Program-made: the position numbers and the translations under genes
The notes under the pieces: generated by a model
Database searches by the model: none
The model's input: only the letters and a program-made list of their open reading frames with translations
Told to the model about the DNA's origin: nothing
From: Mansonella perstans
Taxonomy: Eukaryota > Nematoda > Chromadorea > Rhabditida > Onchocercidae
Length of the DNA stretch: 64,000 nt
Assembly: GCA_037074765.1 (NCBI GenBank)
Contig: JBAMDO010000079.1
Coordinates: 124,001-188,000 of the forward strand
Direction of reading: 5' to 3'
Shown here: one piece after another, positions 43,227 through 55,800 of the stretch
How the letters are laid out: each line of letters opens with the position of its first letter
How positions within the stretch are numbered: position 1 is the first letter of the stretch

Positions 43227-44379
43227 CGTTACGTTACGTTAGGTAATTTACGTGACATCGAATGATATGTATAACTGATCACTATGAATAATTGCTATGT
43301 ATCGATAAAAATTGACCCGTCATATCAACAATATCTTTCACTGCAAATCATCATATATGAAAAAAAAAAGAAACATATATCTATGAAATCCTGTAAAATT
43401 ATAACGAATTCCATGCAATTATTACAAACAGCACAATTGATTAAACATCTTCCTCATATGAAACTATGATGCATTAATGCATAATTTTGGAATTTACCAA
43501 TCAATAAGATACATTCTTAACAGTGAATATTGAAAAAACAACAATCAACACATCTAACTGTTCATATGTCAAATTGTTATTTTTTCCAATCAATAATAAC
43601 TGACATAAAACAATTTACTGATAACAGATGATGCAATGAATCATTCCCCACTAGTATTAACGTTATGATTTAAGTGTATAGATTATTTTTTTTTTTTTTT
43701 GATATCATTTGAGTATAAGAAGAGGGAAGTATAAATATAGTTTATTCGCTTAATATTTAAATACAGGTAATTTCATGTTACTCATTAATAAATTTAATTA
43801 ATAAATTTAGTACATTTGTACCTGTTCAATTTGATTGTAAAAATCTCACTTATTTCCTTCCATTAAAATTACTTCAAAATTAAGTTTTCAGATAAGAAAA
43901 GAAATACGAATCATTAGGATTTTACATATATACAGAGAAGAAATACCTACAATAACCTCACGTATCACTTTTTGTAACTTAACGGAATTATATCAACGAC
44001 AAATGAATTTTGCTTCATTTTGGAACACGTCCACTAGGCGCAGGGCATTATGCAACAGACGTAGTATCTGTTAAATTTTACATTGCAAAAAAAAAAATCA
44101 ATCATTGTTTGCAAGTTTTTTTTTTTTCTTTGCAAATTATCCTACAAATCGATTACTTTGAGCATTTATACATGTATCATTTAAATTTTTTGCAAAAATA
44201 ACATTAATTCAATGCATGCAATATTTCATTCTACATCTTTTCCTATATTATTATCATTTCATGCATCATTAAATTATACAAAAATTTCAATTGTAACTTG
44301 CATGCAATGCAAAAAATTATTATTATATATACTAGCAAGCATTTAATAATTTGCAATAGCATCTGCACATCTGCACCTT

Positions 44380-44752
44380 TTAATTATAAACCAATCAATC
44401 AGTATGTGCAAGATGCTATCACGGATGCTTGGCCAATTCAAACTAATCAATCAGTACGTGCAAGATGCTATCACGGATGCTTGGCCAATTCAAACCAATT
44501 AATCAGTACATGCAAAATCCCATCACGAATGCTTAGCCACTTCAAACCAATCAATCAGTACATGCAAGATGCTATCACGGATGCTTGGCCAATTCAAACC
44601 AATCAATCAGTACGTGCAAGATGCTATCACGGATGCTTGGCCAATTCAAACCATTTAATCAGTACATGCAAAATCCTATCACGAATGCTTGGCCAATTCA
44701 AACCATTCAATTAGTACATGCAAGATACAATCACGAATGCTTGGCCAATTCA
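44380..44752. repeat. 52-bp minisatellite, seven units
   Basis: AGTAYRTGCAAGATGCTATC-type units start at 44401, 44453, 44505, 44557, 44609, 44661 and 44713, exactly 52 bp apart, each followed by ACGGATGCTTGGCCAATTC and AAACCAATCA. Units differ by a few substitutions. Because 52 is not a multiple of three, every forward frame is open for long stretches and shows the same peptides in rotation, so the apparent reading frames are artefacts. Confidence 0.95.
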
Positions 44753-45986
44753 TTTGTGGAATTTTTTCACGCTTCGATTTGTTGAATTTTTTCACGCTTC
44801 GAATTTTTTCAACGTACATTCATTCCTTTCTTTTTGATTCTTTCAGGATTGCTAAGTTTTTCAGTTTTTCATGAGCAATGGAGAGAGAGAAAACTGGAAA
44901 AGATTTAGAACTGATACAAAGATAACGCACATTGTTCATTTGTACATTTAATTAGTTCATATTTTCAATCAGAATTTTTTTTTTTACAATTAAATTTAAA
45001 AAGATTTTCAAAATTTTTTTCCCTCCGTGAATATTCATTTGTGTTTTCGTTTCCTTCCATTCGCATTTTGTTGTGAAATTTTCTGAAATGACTAATTCAA
45101 AGAGCAAATTGAAAGAGTTCATTGAAATTTAAATGAAATTGGATAAAACTGCAAATGGGAGAAGGGTACAAAGGGATAACAGCAATTGATTATGATTTAT
45201 GAAGTTCAAATAGCCATTCGTCAAAACATTTAAAAAATAATGAAGAAAAAGATAGCACGAAAATTGAAAAAGAGAGTAAAGTACGAAAATGAATTTAGCA
45301 AAAGAAGATGTAAATGAAAAATAATTTAAAACAAAAAAAAAAAAAAAAAGAAAAACACTGTTGCTTCATAAGCTAATTGATAGAGAGGAAGAGAAAGTAA
45401 GAGAAAAAGAAAATGAAATTAAAAATTATTTTGAGCGCTAATAGCATGCATTAAAATGCAGTTATAATTTAAATCAACTTTATGATCTAAAAATTTACTA
45501 AAAATAGCTCACTTTTTTTTTCCAGTTTTCCAGCTCATATTTTATTATGAAATTGTAAAAATTTTAATTAAATTGTGTTATTTAAAATTTCATTTAAAAT
45601 GGAAATGCTTTTTTCAATGCAGTTGTCAACTGATGTTTTTTTGCATTGCTTTTTGTTTGACAATGAGAAGGAAATGTGAATGAGATAATGAGAAATGCAT
45701 AAGAAAAGTATGGAACTTTGAAAGAGAAATGAAAAACGGCAATTAAATTTTAATTTAGATGGAAAAATTAAAGAGAAAGGTGAACAACTATATGGGGCAA
45801 TGTCACTTTTTCTTTCTTGTCACAGGCAATGGAATCTACGACGATATTCTCCACTGGTAAATTTAATCAGCCATATCATCAGTACCCACATAAATTCCAT
45901 TCCATATTTCGGCAGATTCTTTAACCATAGTAATCCAGTTACTTGCATTTCTTTGTTTTTTGTATCTCCCAAATATTATCAGGAAT

Positions 45987-46018
45987 TGTGTATGTATGTG
46001 TGTGTGTGTGTGTGTGTA
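45987..46018. repeat. (TG)n microsatellite
   Basis: Run of TG dinucleotides interrupted by TATG steps, followed by further TGTG-rich sequence to about 46047. Simple sequence, likely length-polymorphic. Confidence 0.9.
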
Positions 46019-46672
46019 TCTGTGTGTATGCGTACGTATGCATGTGTGTCTTTATATCAGAGAACAATTAAAAATTTCTCATCGAAAAGCAGTGGAAAAT
46101 CTGAATTTGATGATAAATGACCACTGTTCACCCTACTATGTCATCTTGATATCTTGTAAGTTGGCCAAGCAAGGGTAGGATGGCCAAACAAAGGTAGGAT
46201 GACAATTGGAATGAGAAAACTTTCAGAATCCTGATCAGAATTCCTGATAGAAACCCTATTATTTCGATAATATTGCATCTTTTCTTTGAATGTAGCAGTC
46301 AACAGAGAGTTGATGGATAAAAAAACGATAGAATGTCAAGGTCATCAGCCATATGTATCACTAAAACAGTCCACGACGTATTGTGCCAAGCGGGATCTCG
46401 TTTCAGCTGCTCAGTTACTGAATGCAGTACTTCGGAATACTTCACATATATTCTGTCCAGCCAATTATTTATAAGTCTCAAGAAGAGTTGAATTAATACC
46501 ATGGCTATCAGTAAAACTCTTCATGCTTGATAACTGTCTCAACATGATGAATTCTTGAAATGCTTCTTTCCCTCGGGAATATCCAGTCTTTTTTATCAGC
46601 GCATTTTTTGCTTGAATACTTGTATGAGGAAAAAAAAGCATTTTGCTATCTTAGACAGTTGGTCCCCAGACT

Positions 46673-46790
46673 TTTTCTGTTAAAGTATACATCCATCTTG
46701 ATCTCTTGCAGCATAATGCTTTGACCCTTGTTTTTTTCTGCTAAAGTATACATCTACCTTGACCCCTTGAAGCATAATACTTTGACCTTT
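46673..46790. repeat. Diverged tandem duplication (about 57 bp)
   Basis: TTTTCTGYTAAAGTATACAT followed by a related AGCATAATRCTTTGACC block occurs at 46673-46729 and again at 46735-46790 with several substitutions. An older local duplication; no function evident. Confidence 0.75.
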
Positions 46791-47094
46791 TCAACTTACA
46801 GAAACATAGAAAAGGTTTATCACACAGAAAAACTTGGATGAAAATGAATAATGAACAGACAGACAGGTACATGAACACATAAATCACATATACACACATA
46901 CACGTAGGAAAAAGAAAATAGTGGACATACGTCGGAAAGTGATAAACAGATATATACATCTACATTTTAAACAGATATATGCATATAAATGTGGAACGTG
47001 GAGATATATCTGGTAGGGGTAGACAGACATACATATTTCACAAGAAACACACGTCTGAACGATTAACCAAGGCGATATAAGCGTAGTAGTAATA

Positions 47095-47405
47095 CGTATA
47101 CCGATGTCACGTGCACATCTTCTTGCAGCGATGTAGCAACACGTGTGCCGATTTCAGGTACGTGTCATGTTGCAGCAATGTAGCAATACGTGTGCCGGTG
47201 TTACGTACGTATCATCTTGCAGCATGCTAATGTCACGTGCGTATCATGTTGCAACAATATAGCAATACGTGTGCCAATGTCACGTGCATATCATGTTGCA
47301 GCAATGTAGCAGTACGTGTGCCAATATCACGTGCATATCATGTTGCTGCGATGTAGCAATACGTGTGCCAATGTCACGTGCGTATCATGTTGCAGCGATG
47401 TGTAG
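47095..47405. repeat. 47-bp minisatellite with CACGTG in most units
   Basis: Seven units of ATGTCACGTGCATATCATG plus TTGCAGCAATGTAGCAATAC and GTGTGCCA. CACGTG occurs at 47108, 47234, 47281, 47328 and 47375; the last four are exactly 47 bp apart. The units near 47155 and 47202 have lost the palindrome by substitution, and the third unit is cut to about 32 bp. Each unit also carries ACGTGTGCC. It lies about 2.5 kb upstream of the SBNO1 start. Confidence 0.92.
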
Positions 47406-47539
47406 TGCAGTTAAATGACAATATAAAGATATGATTAAATGATAATACAACGATATAATGAAAGAAAGATGTAAAAAACAATGATAAATAGAACAACATT
47501 TATTCAATAGTTCCATCTTTAAAAATGAGCCAGAATGCA

Positions 47540-47780
47540 GCGCTGCAGTGTTGATGGGGCGGCGCGATGCAGCGTGCGCGACAGTGTGGTATAAAAGGCG
47601 ACGAGAGAGAAACGACCGAGCGAGTTTTCTTTTATGTCACATCTCACACTCTTCGGATTCGGTGGGCTCTGCTGTGTAGCTGTTGCAGCGCTCTATTTGT
47701 GGCTTGTCGAGGATATGGTGTTGGTCTCGACAGGATATTTCCTGTTGGCAGGGCGCCAAATCTAGTATGGACAAGTTTAT
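47540..47780 (+). promoter_or_regulatory. GC-rich island with TATA box (possible promoter or solo LTR)
   Basis: A sharply GC-richer block begins with the 12-bp palindrome TGCAGCGCTGCA and GGGGCGGCGCG and contains TATAAAAGG at 47590-47598. Downstream are CG-rich sequences and the short inverted repeat TTGGCAGGGCGCCAA (47745-47759). The layout, TATA followed by about 150 bp and a TGG-starting motif, resembles a retrotransposon LTR joined to a primer-binding site, but I find no clear TG...CA ends, target duplication or second LTR. It may instead be a core promoter for SBNO1 or an unannotated transcript. The 71-codon frame in it is not recognised. Confidence 0.35.
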
Positions 47781-48918
47781 AAAATGTGATGATGTTTGAT
47801 GTGAAGCAATTTAGTGTAAGTGCATCGAAGTTTGATGCTTAAAGTTGTAAAAAGATTTGAAAAGGAAAGGAGGAAGAGAAGTTGACAATGAGATTAGTAA
47901 GAACATAATTCAATTTGTTGATAATTATTCAATAATTAATAAAGAAAAGAACAACAAAAGAGATGAGAAATTTTAGTTCATGAATTAGTTCAAAATTTTG
48001 AATTGTATAAATACGGGTCGAGGTTAAAGGTTTTCACAATTGGGTTACCACTTCATAAATATTTTTGTTTATGGACAGAATGAATGATGCAAATGAAGAG
48101 AGGAGAGATAGGAAGAGATGGTAGTAAATTAAATTTCAAATAAATGATTATTAATAAAGAGGAGAGTGGGAAATGTAGTGTTTACTGCTTAATCATATGA
48201 CTAATGTAGTAGTTTATGTCGAAAAGATATAATCTCAAGAAGATTGGTGGTCAAAGTTCAAAGGTTACCAGCCTTATGTAATTTGCATACATAATTACAG
48301 GTAAAGTAAAAAGGTAAAGTTGAAGGAATTTAACGAATTGAGGCCAACATTTTGCCTTTTTTAATGAGCATAAAAAAAAAATTAATAATTATTTATGTAA
48401 GTAATATGCACTTTGATATTATCCATTAGTTTATATCTAAAATAAACATATACTTTGTCTAAACATAAACATATACTTTGATTGTTAAGAGTAAGTTAGT
48501 TAGAATTCAATGCAATATTGAATTTATTTCAGCCTACATCAATGAATAGGCCCATTAAGTGAGAGGAAAAAAGAAGGAAAGAATGAATAGCATGGAAATG
48601 AAAAACATATTTAGAATGAAATTCATATATAAATTTAATAGTAAAGATGTTAAATTTTTCTTTTCTAATACAATTTTTAAATATTTTAAATAGTTGGCAT
48701 TTTTTCTAAAAATTCTTAACATTAATTTGCATATGAAAAGGAAGACTGATAAAAAAAAAATATAAAAATTGAATATTTGAATGAAACGATTATCGATTGA
48801 CACAACCCGCATTTCTCATTCTTATACTCTCCCATGTTGATAGAAATGAGGAAACTATCCTCCTCCATCAGCATAATTTTGCTCAAGTAGCCATTATCGT
48901 TATAAGTGTTTGTGTCTG

Positions 48919-48920
48919 TC

Positions 48921-48951
<31 letters not shown>

Positions 48952-48962
48952 GTGTGTGTGTA
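48919..48962. repeat. (TG)n microsatellite
   Basis: Nearly pure TG run of about 44 bp with one CG interruption. Likely polymorphic. No gene nearby other than SBNO1, about 0.9 kb downstream. Confidence 0.95.
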
Positions 48963-49893
48963 CGTGTTAAAAAGTGGCCTTGTATATCTGTCCATTCTTC
49001 AGAATTTAATATTATTTATATTTGGCCAGATAACTTATATCTTCATGCATTTTATGTAAATTGTAACTTTTGAATTATATATTTGAAATTCATTTACTAT
49101 TCCTGTATGAATAATAATTTGACTGAAATGAGATGAGCAAAATGGAAATGTAAGTATATTCATTTCAGTGAAATTTATATTGCAATGAAATTTGAATTAA
49201 TATTTTGAATCTAAAATTGATTACTTGTAATTCTTTCATCTAACATTTCAACATTTTCTTTTTTTTTTTTTAAAAGAACCATAGCCTTATTGAGCTAATT
49301 AATTGTTGCATAAAATCTCACTCTATTTTTTTTAAAATTTCCTTCTATATTATAACAAATTTGTTTGTTTCATTTTGATAATTGGTTTGTTAAATTTTTG
49401 TAGATTGTTTTTTCTTGCTTTTGTAATTTTTAAGCATTCTATTTTAATTGTGAATGAATATTTTTTGAAATTAGCATTTGTTAGTAAATGAAATAACTGA
49501 TTTAGTGATGTATTAAGCATAAGTATAATATAGACATATTGACATATTAGCTATGAGTAAGTAATATGTGCACATTAATCTTTAAGCGAAAGTGTCATAT
49601 GTACTAAATAAGCGACCATGTAATGATAAATGTTAGGTATTGTTGACACATAGGTCAGTAGAACATGAAAGAGGACGAGAGATATGTGTTAAATATACAT
49701 TTATTGTTTTGGTAAATGATTAACATTGATGGCCTTTCACTTATTTAGTGACCTGTCGCATTTGAGAACGCATTATATTTGCCGTATTCGCATCGTTATA
49801 GAAAAATTTTTCTCCTTTTAAATTCGGAAAAGTTTACAGCATTTTCAAAAGATTATATGATTTGATTTTATTATTTATAGGGCTCATATACGA

Positions 49894-52800
49894 ATGGATG
49901 ATTTGCTCTCTGCAGCGATATGTGAAGCTGGTTTAGAAGAATTTTTATTGGCACCGGAAATCATCGGTGCAGAAGTTGAGAAATGGACTGATGTATCAAC
50001 TCCAGTCAGTATCAGTGATCAAACAAATGTTTTGGAAAAATTTTCGTCAGGAAAAGTCGAATCAGAAGATAAGAACCAAAATGTAGAAATATCAAGTGAC
50101 GGTTGTTTAACTCTGCCTTCATGTTCACATACCGATTCTGAAAGTAACTCTCGTTCACATACACCACGCGTTGATGAGCCCGCAAATAACATCACCGAAA
50201 ACGCACCTCCAATAACAGTTCAACAGCAGCTAGTTAAAGTCAATGGAATGGCCGAACTGCCGAGTGATCTAAATCTTGACAATGCTAAACAAACAATTTT
50301 ATCACAACCTGAAAATCCGGACAAGTTGCTGGATAAAAACAAAGTGTTTCGCTTACGACATTCAGTTACATCAACGCAACAACGGTTACAGTCGAGCAGT
50401 GTGATGGTAAACTGATAAAATATTTTTATTATTTTTATGCCTATAAACTCGATTTTTATAATGGGACGATTAGAACTTTAGGTGATTATATTTCGTAATG
50501 TTTTTAGATTCCAAATATTTTTCAGCCAGTCAAAAACGCTGGAACAGCGCGGCCGATAGTGAAAGTGGCACGTGAAATTCGGAAAGCTGTTAATGAAATT
50601 AATGATGATAATGATGTTGAAATTACCGAAAGAGCATCATACGTGGGTGATGCATCTTGGAACTTACCACGTCGCGTGGTAATTATGCAGCAACGTCCTA
50701 AAAATGGTTCAGATTTCATTTAAGATTAGAAGGAAAATGAAAGATTGGAATTCTACTGCAGTGTACGCAACTGTTTGTAATATTCTGTTCAATTGAACCA
50801 CAAATTCATTCACATAGGTGTGGTTTACGTACGTCAGCGTAACTGGGAAAGTATGCCACGACGTATTCCACCCACACGTACAGTCTTAAGTCGAAATGGT
50901 AACGGAATATTTGCTCTTCGTGGTAGTCGTATAATTCGTCCAGTTTTTCGGTCAGATCGATCAACTCCTGTATTTTTGCAGCGGTGAGCAATTTAGTTAT
51001 TGTAAAAAATATAGAAATTTAAAGTTTTTCATTATGCTACTGTCAAAATTCTTATTCAGAGCGTAGTTTTTTTTTTTGAGAAATCGACATATTAGTTTTG
51101 GGATTCCAATTTTTTTTTTGAGAACGACGTATTTTTCGGAATTTCGAACTCTTAATTATTAAAGCACACTCAGAAAACTGTACTTTGCATTCACTTTCTT
51201 ACAGGAGCACTACATCATCGGGATGCATTGAGAGAGATCCAGTGAACGTTTTGCAAGAAACGGGGCATCACTATTTGCCTTCAGCAGCATTGCGACCATC
51301 TGCATCAAACGCTCAACCAAGGATTATACGGAATTCTGTTTTGCGCCGGACATCTCCAGTGGCTGTGCAAGGTTCTTGTCCTACCGCAGCAACAATCCGT
51401 GTGATACCAAATCTGCAGAGGGCTCGAAGCCATTTAACCGGTTCTATTGCTAGTATGAAACCAATCTCATCCGATGCATCAAGAAATAATTGTAATAATG
51501 AAAAACGACATCTCGATACAACCGGTCGGATACGTGTGCTTGGGAATTCGATTGAATCACGATTGCCTGTGGGTGAAGTTCTACGACGTATTCGGATGAC
51601 TGAACATGCTGGTGAATATTGTGGAAAATCTGCAGTTGCTAGCGGGACATCGAAAGATGAGGTGTTTTTTGATAATTCACGCACTACCGAACGCAAACCC
51701 TCGAATCAGGTGTTGGAACAGAAAGAAAAGAAGTCATCCGTAAGGAATGAGATGAAAGCAGCTATGGAATACCGTAATCAAAATGATCAGGACATTGATG
51801 ATGAGGTTTCTTTTCCATTTATTTTCAAGTTTTAGAAGATTGGTATTTCTTATGAAAATTGGAAATTAGCGTAAAATTGTTATGCAGAGACCATAATGAT
51901 AATTAAAGTCAAATTTTATGACATATTTTTTAAGTTTTTTTATGATATATTTTTATGACATATTAAGTCTTCCAAATTTGTATAAAATTTCGTAATTTTT
52001 TACTTTGACCACATATTATTTTTATGAAAACTAGTCGAATAACCACTTTACTGGTTAAATTTCTTCACTGTAAAGTTGAGAAGGATTGGAGTTATTGATT
52101 CTTGAACAATATGTTGATTGTGTTTCAATTTTTCTTTGACGAATGTAATATGTCTAGCTTCCACCAGAAAAGTGAATAATTGCCAACACATAGTTATCGA
52201 AACTTAGATTTTGGCTTACATAGAATGAAATAGAGGGAGTTTCGTAGACTTCCTTTTATAATCCCACTCAGTAGTTATGTGATATGGTTCATTTCTTTAT
52301 ATCCTTGATTCATACTCTTCCTTAACTTTTAGGAAGAGAATTTGGGTTACGCAGAAACATATGCAGATTATCGCCCAGCGAAACTTCGTTCCGGTTTGTC
52401 ACATCCGGATAGTGTTATTGAAACTGCGTCATTGAGTAGTGTCGCACCACCAGACATACGTTATAATTTGTCTATTCCGGAGGAGGTTTATTCACTTCTC
52501 TTGATTTCCAAAAGATTTAATGTTTGTCACAATTCTCGAAAGATGTTTCTTCCATTATTCAATACATTTCCCTTCCCATTCATCGAAAAGCAATTATTCA
52601 AATCAGATGCATTTCATCCTTTAACTTACGTATAATTTTTTTCTTGGAAATTTGAAATTAACTAGGTTACATATTCGAATATTTCTAGTCTCTTTATCAT
52701 TTTTTCTTTATAATTTTATTATATGCTGTTATTTTTTAGATCATTGATACGGGTGCGATTTCAGCAGTACAGCTGGAGGCAGTAGTGTATGCTTGTCAAG

Positions 52801-55800
52801 CGCATGAGATGCGTCTTCAGTCGAATGAACGTGTTGGCTATTTGATTGGTTAGGCCTTCAGTTATTTTTCAGTTGACATACTTACTTTATTCTTGATTTT
52901 TTAATGAGTGATGGGCCATGTATAATTCTGTTATAAGTTAGAGTTCTATCAGGTAAAAATAACAGTTTTCTCAAATCCCGGGTTCAGCTGCTTGTTTCAG
53001 TGTTATATTGCTCTGCTTAATTTTTGATGTTTTCATAGTAGTAATGTTGTCATTTTCTTCTTTTTTCAACAGTATCTGCTTCAGTTCATAATTCTTGGTT
53101 TTATAGGTGATGGAGCTGGTGTGGGTAAAGGAAGAACGATTGCTTGCATCATCTTCGAAAATTATCTCTTAGGACGCAAGCGATCAATTTGGTAGGATTT
53201 CCTTGTTTTCATTTAGAAGTTGAACGTTCTTCAAAATGAACAGAAATGAAACTTATGAATTTTCGACATGATTTCTTTTTGAATTTGGTTACACTGTTAT
53301 TATTTTCGACTGATTGTTTTGGATTAAAGTCTGGTGTTCAATTTTAAAATCTTATTGGATCATATCGAAAGTTAAATTTGTGATGAATGTGATATCTTTG
53401 AAAGGTGTGAATTGTCAAATCGTTTAAAGAAAGAAATGGTTTTTGATTCTTGCAGTATGGAAAATAATATCTTGTAGGCTCAGTGTTTCGGCCGATTTAC
53501 GATACGATGCTGAACGTGATTTGAGAGATATTGGCGCCAAAAACATTAAGGTTTATGCTTGGATTGTCTTACATTTTTTGAACTGTTGGTTGAAATTGTG
53601 ATGTATGTTACATATCATTTATTAATAAACATTCTTTGTTTTGTGTCACTAAGATATAGCACATTTATACTTTTAGGTTTATGCATTAAATAAGTTCAAA
53701 TACTCCAAAATTGGTGGAAAGGAGAATGATGTCAAGAAAGGTTGCATTTTTGCAACGTATTCTTCACTGATTGGTGAGTGCCGTTCAGCAAAAGGTAAAT
53801 ACCGAACGAGGCTTAAACAACTGATCCAGTGGTTTGGACAGGTTAGTCTTTAGTTTCATTCCAAGTTTTACTGTTGCCTAAATTCTTTCGGACACTGTAT
53901 TTGCCGCTGTGCTTTAGTCAGACTCAAGTATAGAAATGGTTAAGATGAAGTGGCTCGAAATTTTATCTACATTTTTACTATTTCTTTTTGTGTTTGCTGT
54001 TTTGACGCAGGGGTATCTCGGCAATATCTGATAGTATAATATAAAACATTTTTTCTAGCAATAATTTTTGCATTTGCACTAAGTCAACCTCAAACCTGAT
54101 GTTATTGTGGTGTGTTCCCTTCCAGCTATTTATTGATGTTTGGAATATTGGCCATAATTTATTGGTTTTTGTTTGTATTTCAGATATTTACGTCAAATAG
54201 TTATTATATTTCCATCATCTTTTTGTGCTCAATATGTCAAAAAACTCAAATTTCTGACATAGCTGTGCTTATTTACTCTTTGATAACTTTAATTTTCATT
54301 CCTTATAAGGCTTGCAAAATCGTTAGAGAAAAATTGGGGAGGAATTACGAACTGCTTTTATTATATTGTCTCCGTTATAGGATTACGACGGTGTTATCAT
54401 TCTTGATGAATGTCATCGTGCCAAGAATTTGGTCCCATCATCTGGTTCGAAACCAACGAAAACAGGTAGATGTGTTATGGAATTGCAGAAAGCTTTACCA
54501 AATGCTCGAATTGTTTATGCTTCAGCAACTGGTGCAACAGGTATGAAATTTGCAACTAATTCGATATATATCGATTTTGATTAAATAGGCCTCAATAATT
54601 TTTTTCCCATGAAATTGAGATCTTTCGCGGTTAATTCAAATTATAAATTGTTTGTATAGATTTAATGTATGGAAATATTATTTTCAGAACCTCGAAATAT
54701 GGCTTACATGACACGTATAGGTTTGTGGGGACAGGGACAAGCATTTCGAGAATTCAGTGATTTCATTAATGCTGTGGAAAAACGAGGTGTTGGAGCTATG
54801 GAAGTAGTTGCAATGGATATGAAGGTTTCTGTTTGACACATTTAACCAATATTTTTTTTTAATATATATTTTATCAGTGCGAAATCTTCGGATCAATTTT
54901 TTAATTAGTGAAAAATTGGTCAAAAATTTTAGCAGCGTGGTCTTTATTTGGCGCGACAACTTTCATTCCGTGGTGTTAGCTTTCGGGTGGAAGAAGTACC
55001 ACTGTCGGCAGATTTTATCGAAGTATATGACGCATCGGTTAAAATATGGCTTGAATGTCGACGCCAGTTTCAGGTTCGTATACTTTTTATTTGTGGATTT
55101 TGCTTAGTAGTTGAGGGGAAAGATAGAACTGACGAACTAAATGATTCTGTTCTGGAACTGTAAATTAATTGAAGGGTAAGTCATATACATGATTATACCT
55201 CTTCTAACTAAGTCGAATATAATTTTTATTAATCAAGAAAAGGAAAAATCTTTTGCAGGCAGCCATTTCTCGGCACTGTTTTGGTCGAGCGCAGGCAAAA
55301 CTGATTTGGGGACAGTTTTGGGCGGCACATCAGCGATTTTTCAAATATATCTGTATTGGTGCAAAGGTATGTTAGAATATTTACGTTAGGATTTTTGCGA
55401 AGAAGAACGAAAAAGTTGAAATCATTCCTTAATTATATACATTAATTAAATAATGGAACATTTGCTATTGATTTCATTCAGTATCACTGGGAAGTCATCC
55501 AAAGCGCGAAGACAGTGAAAATAAAATTGTAGAGCTGATTATATTTATATGCTATTTAGGTAAAATCATGTGTCAAGATAGTGCGTGATGCAATAAAAAG
55601 TAGTAAATGCGTTGTAATTGGTTTGCAAACTACTGGCGAATCGAAAACACTGGAAGCACTTGACGATGCTGGTGGCGAATTGACTGAATTCGTATCCACT
55701 GCTAAGTTTGTAATTAACGAAATTTGTTAAAATTACTCAAAAAAAAGATATTAAATAATCGAGCTGAAATTAATGTCCAATATGACTATGCCTATACAGC

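Larger units (their letters stand above)
43227..49893. other. Repeat-rich spacer between KMT5A and SBNO1 (head-to-head)
   Basis: About 6.7 kb separating two divergent genes. No conserved protein was recognised on either strand. It contains the 52-bp minisatellite, two (TG)n tracts, two diverged local duplications (46160-46200 and 46673-46790), the 47-bp E-box array, a GC-rich TATA-bearing island and long A/T runs. A possible non-coding or 5' exon at about 45830-45857 has a good acceptor (CTTGTCACAG) and donor (GTAAATTT), and its phase could join the first SBNO1 exon in frame, but nothing else supports it. Confidence 0.55.

Noticed and set aside
44298..44874. Overlapping forward reading frames with repeated peptides
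   Set aside because: They are produced by the 52-bp minisatellite; the repeat length is not a multiple of three and the peptides rotate between frames.
46286..46502. Open frames on both strands at the same place (60-67 codons)
   Set aside because: Neither matches a family I know, there are no neighbouring exons and both strands are open equally, so chance is the simplest explanation.
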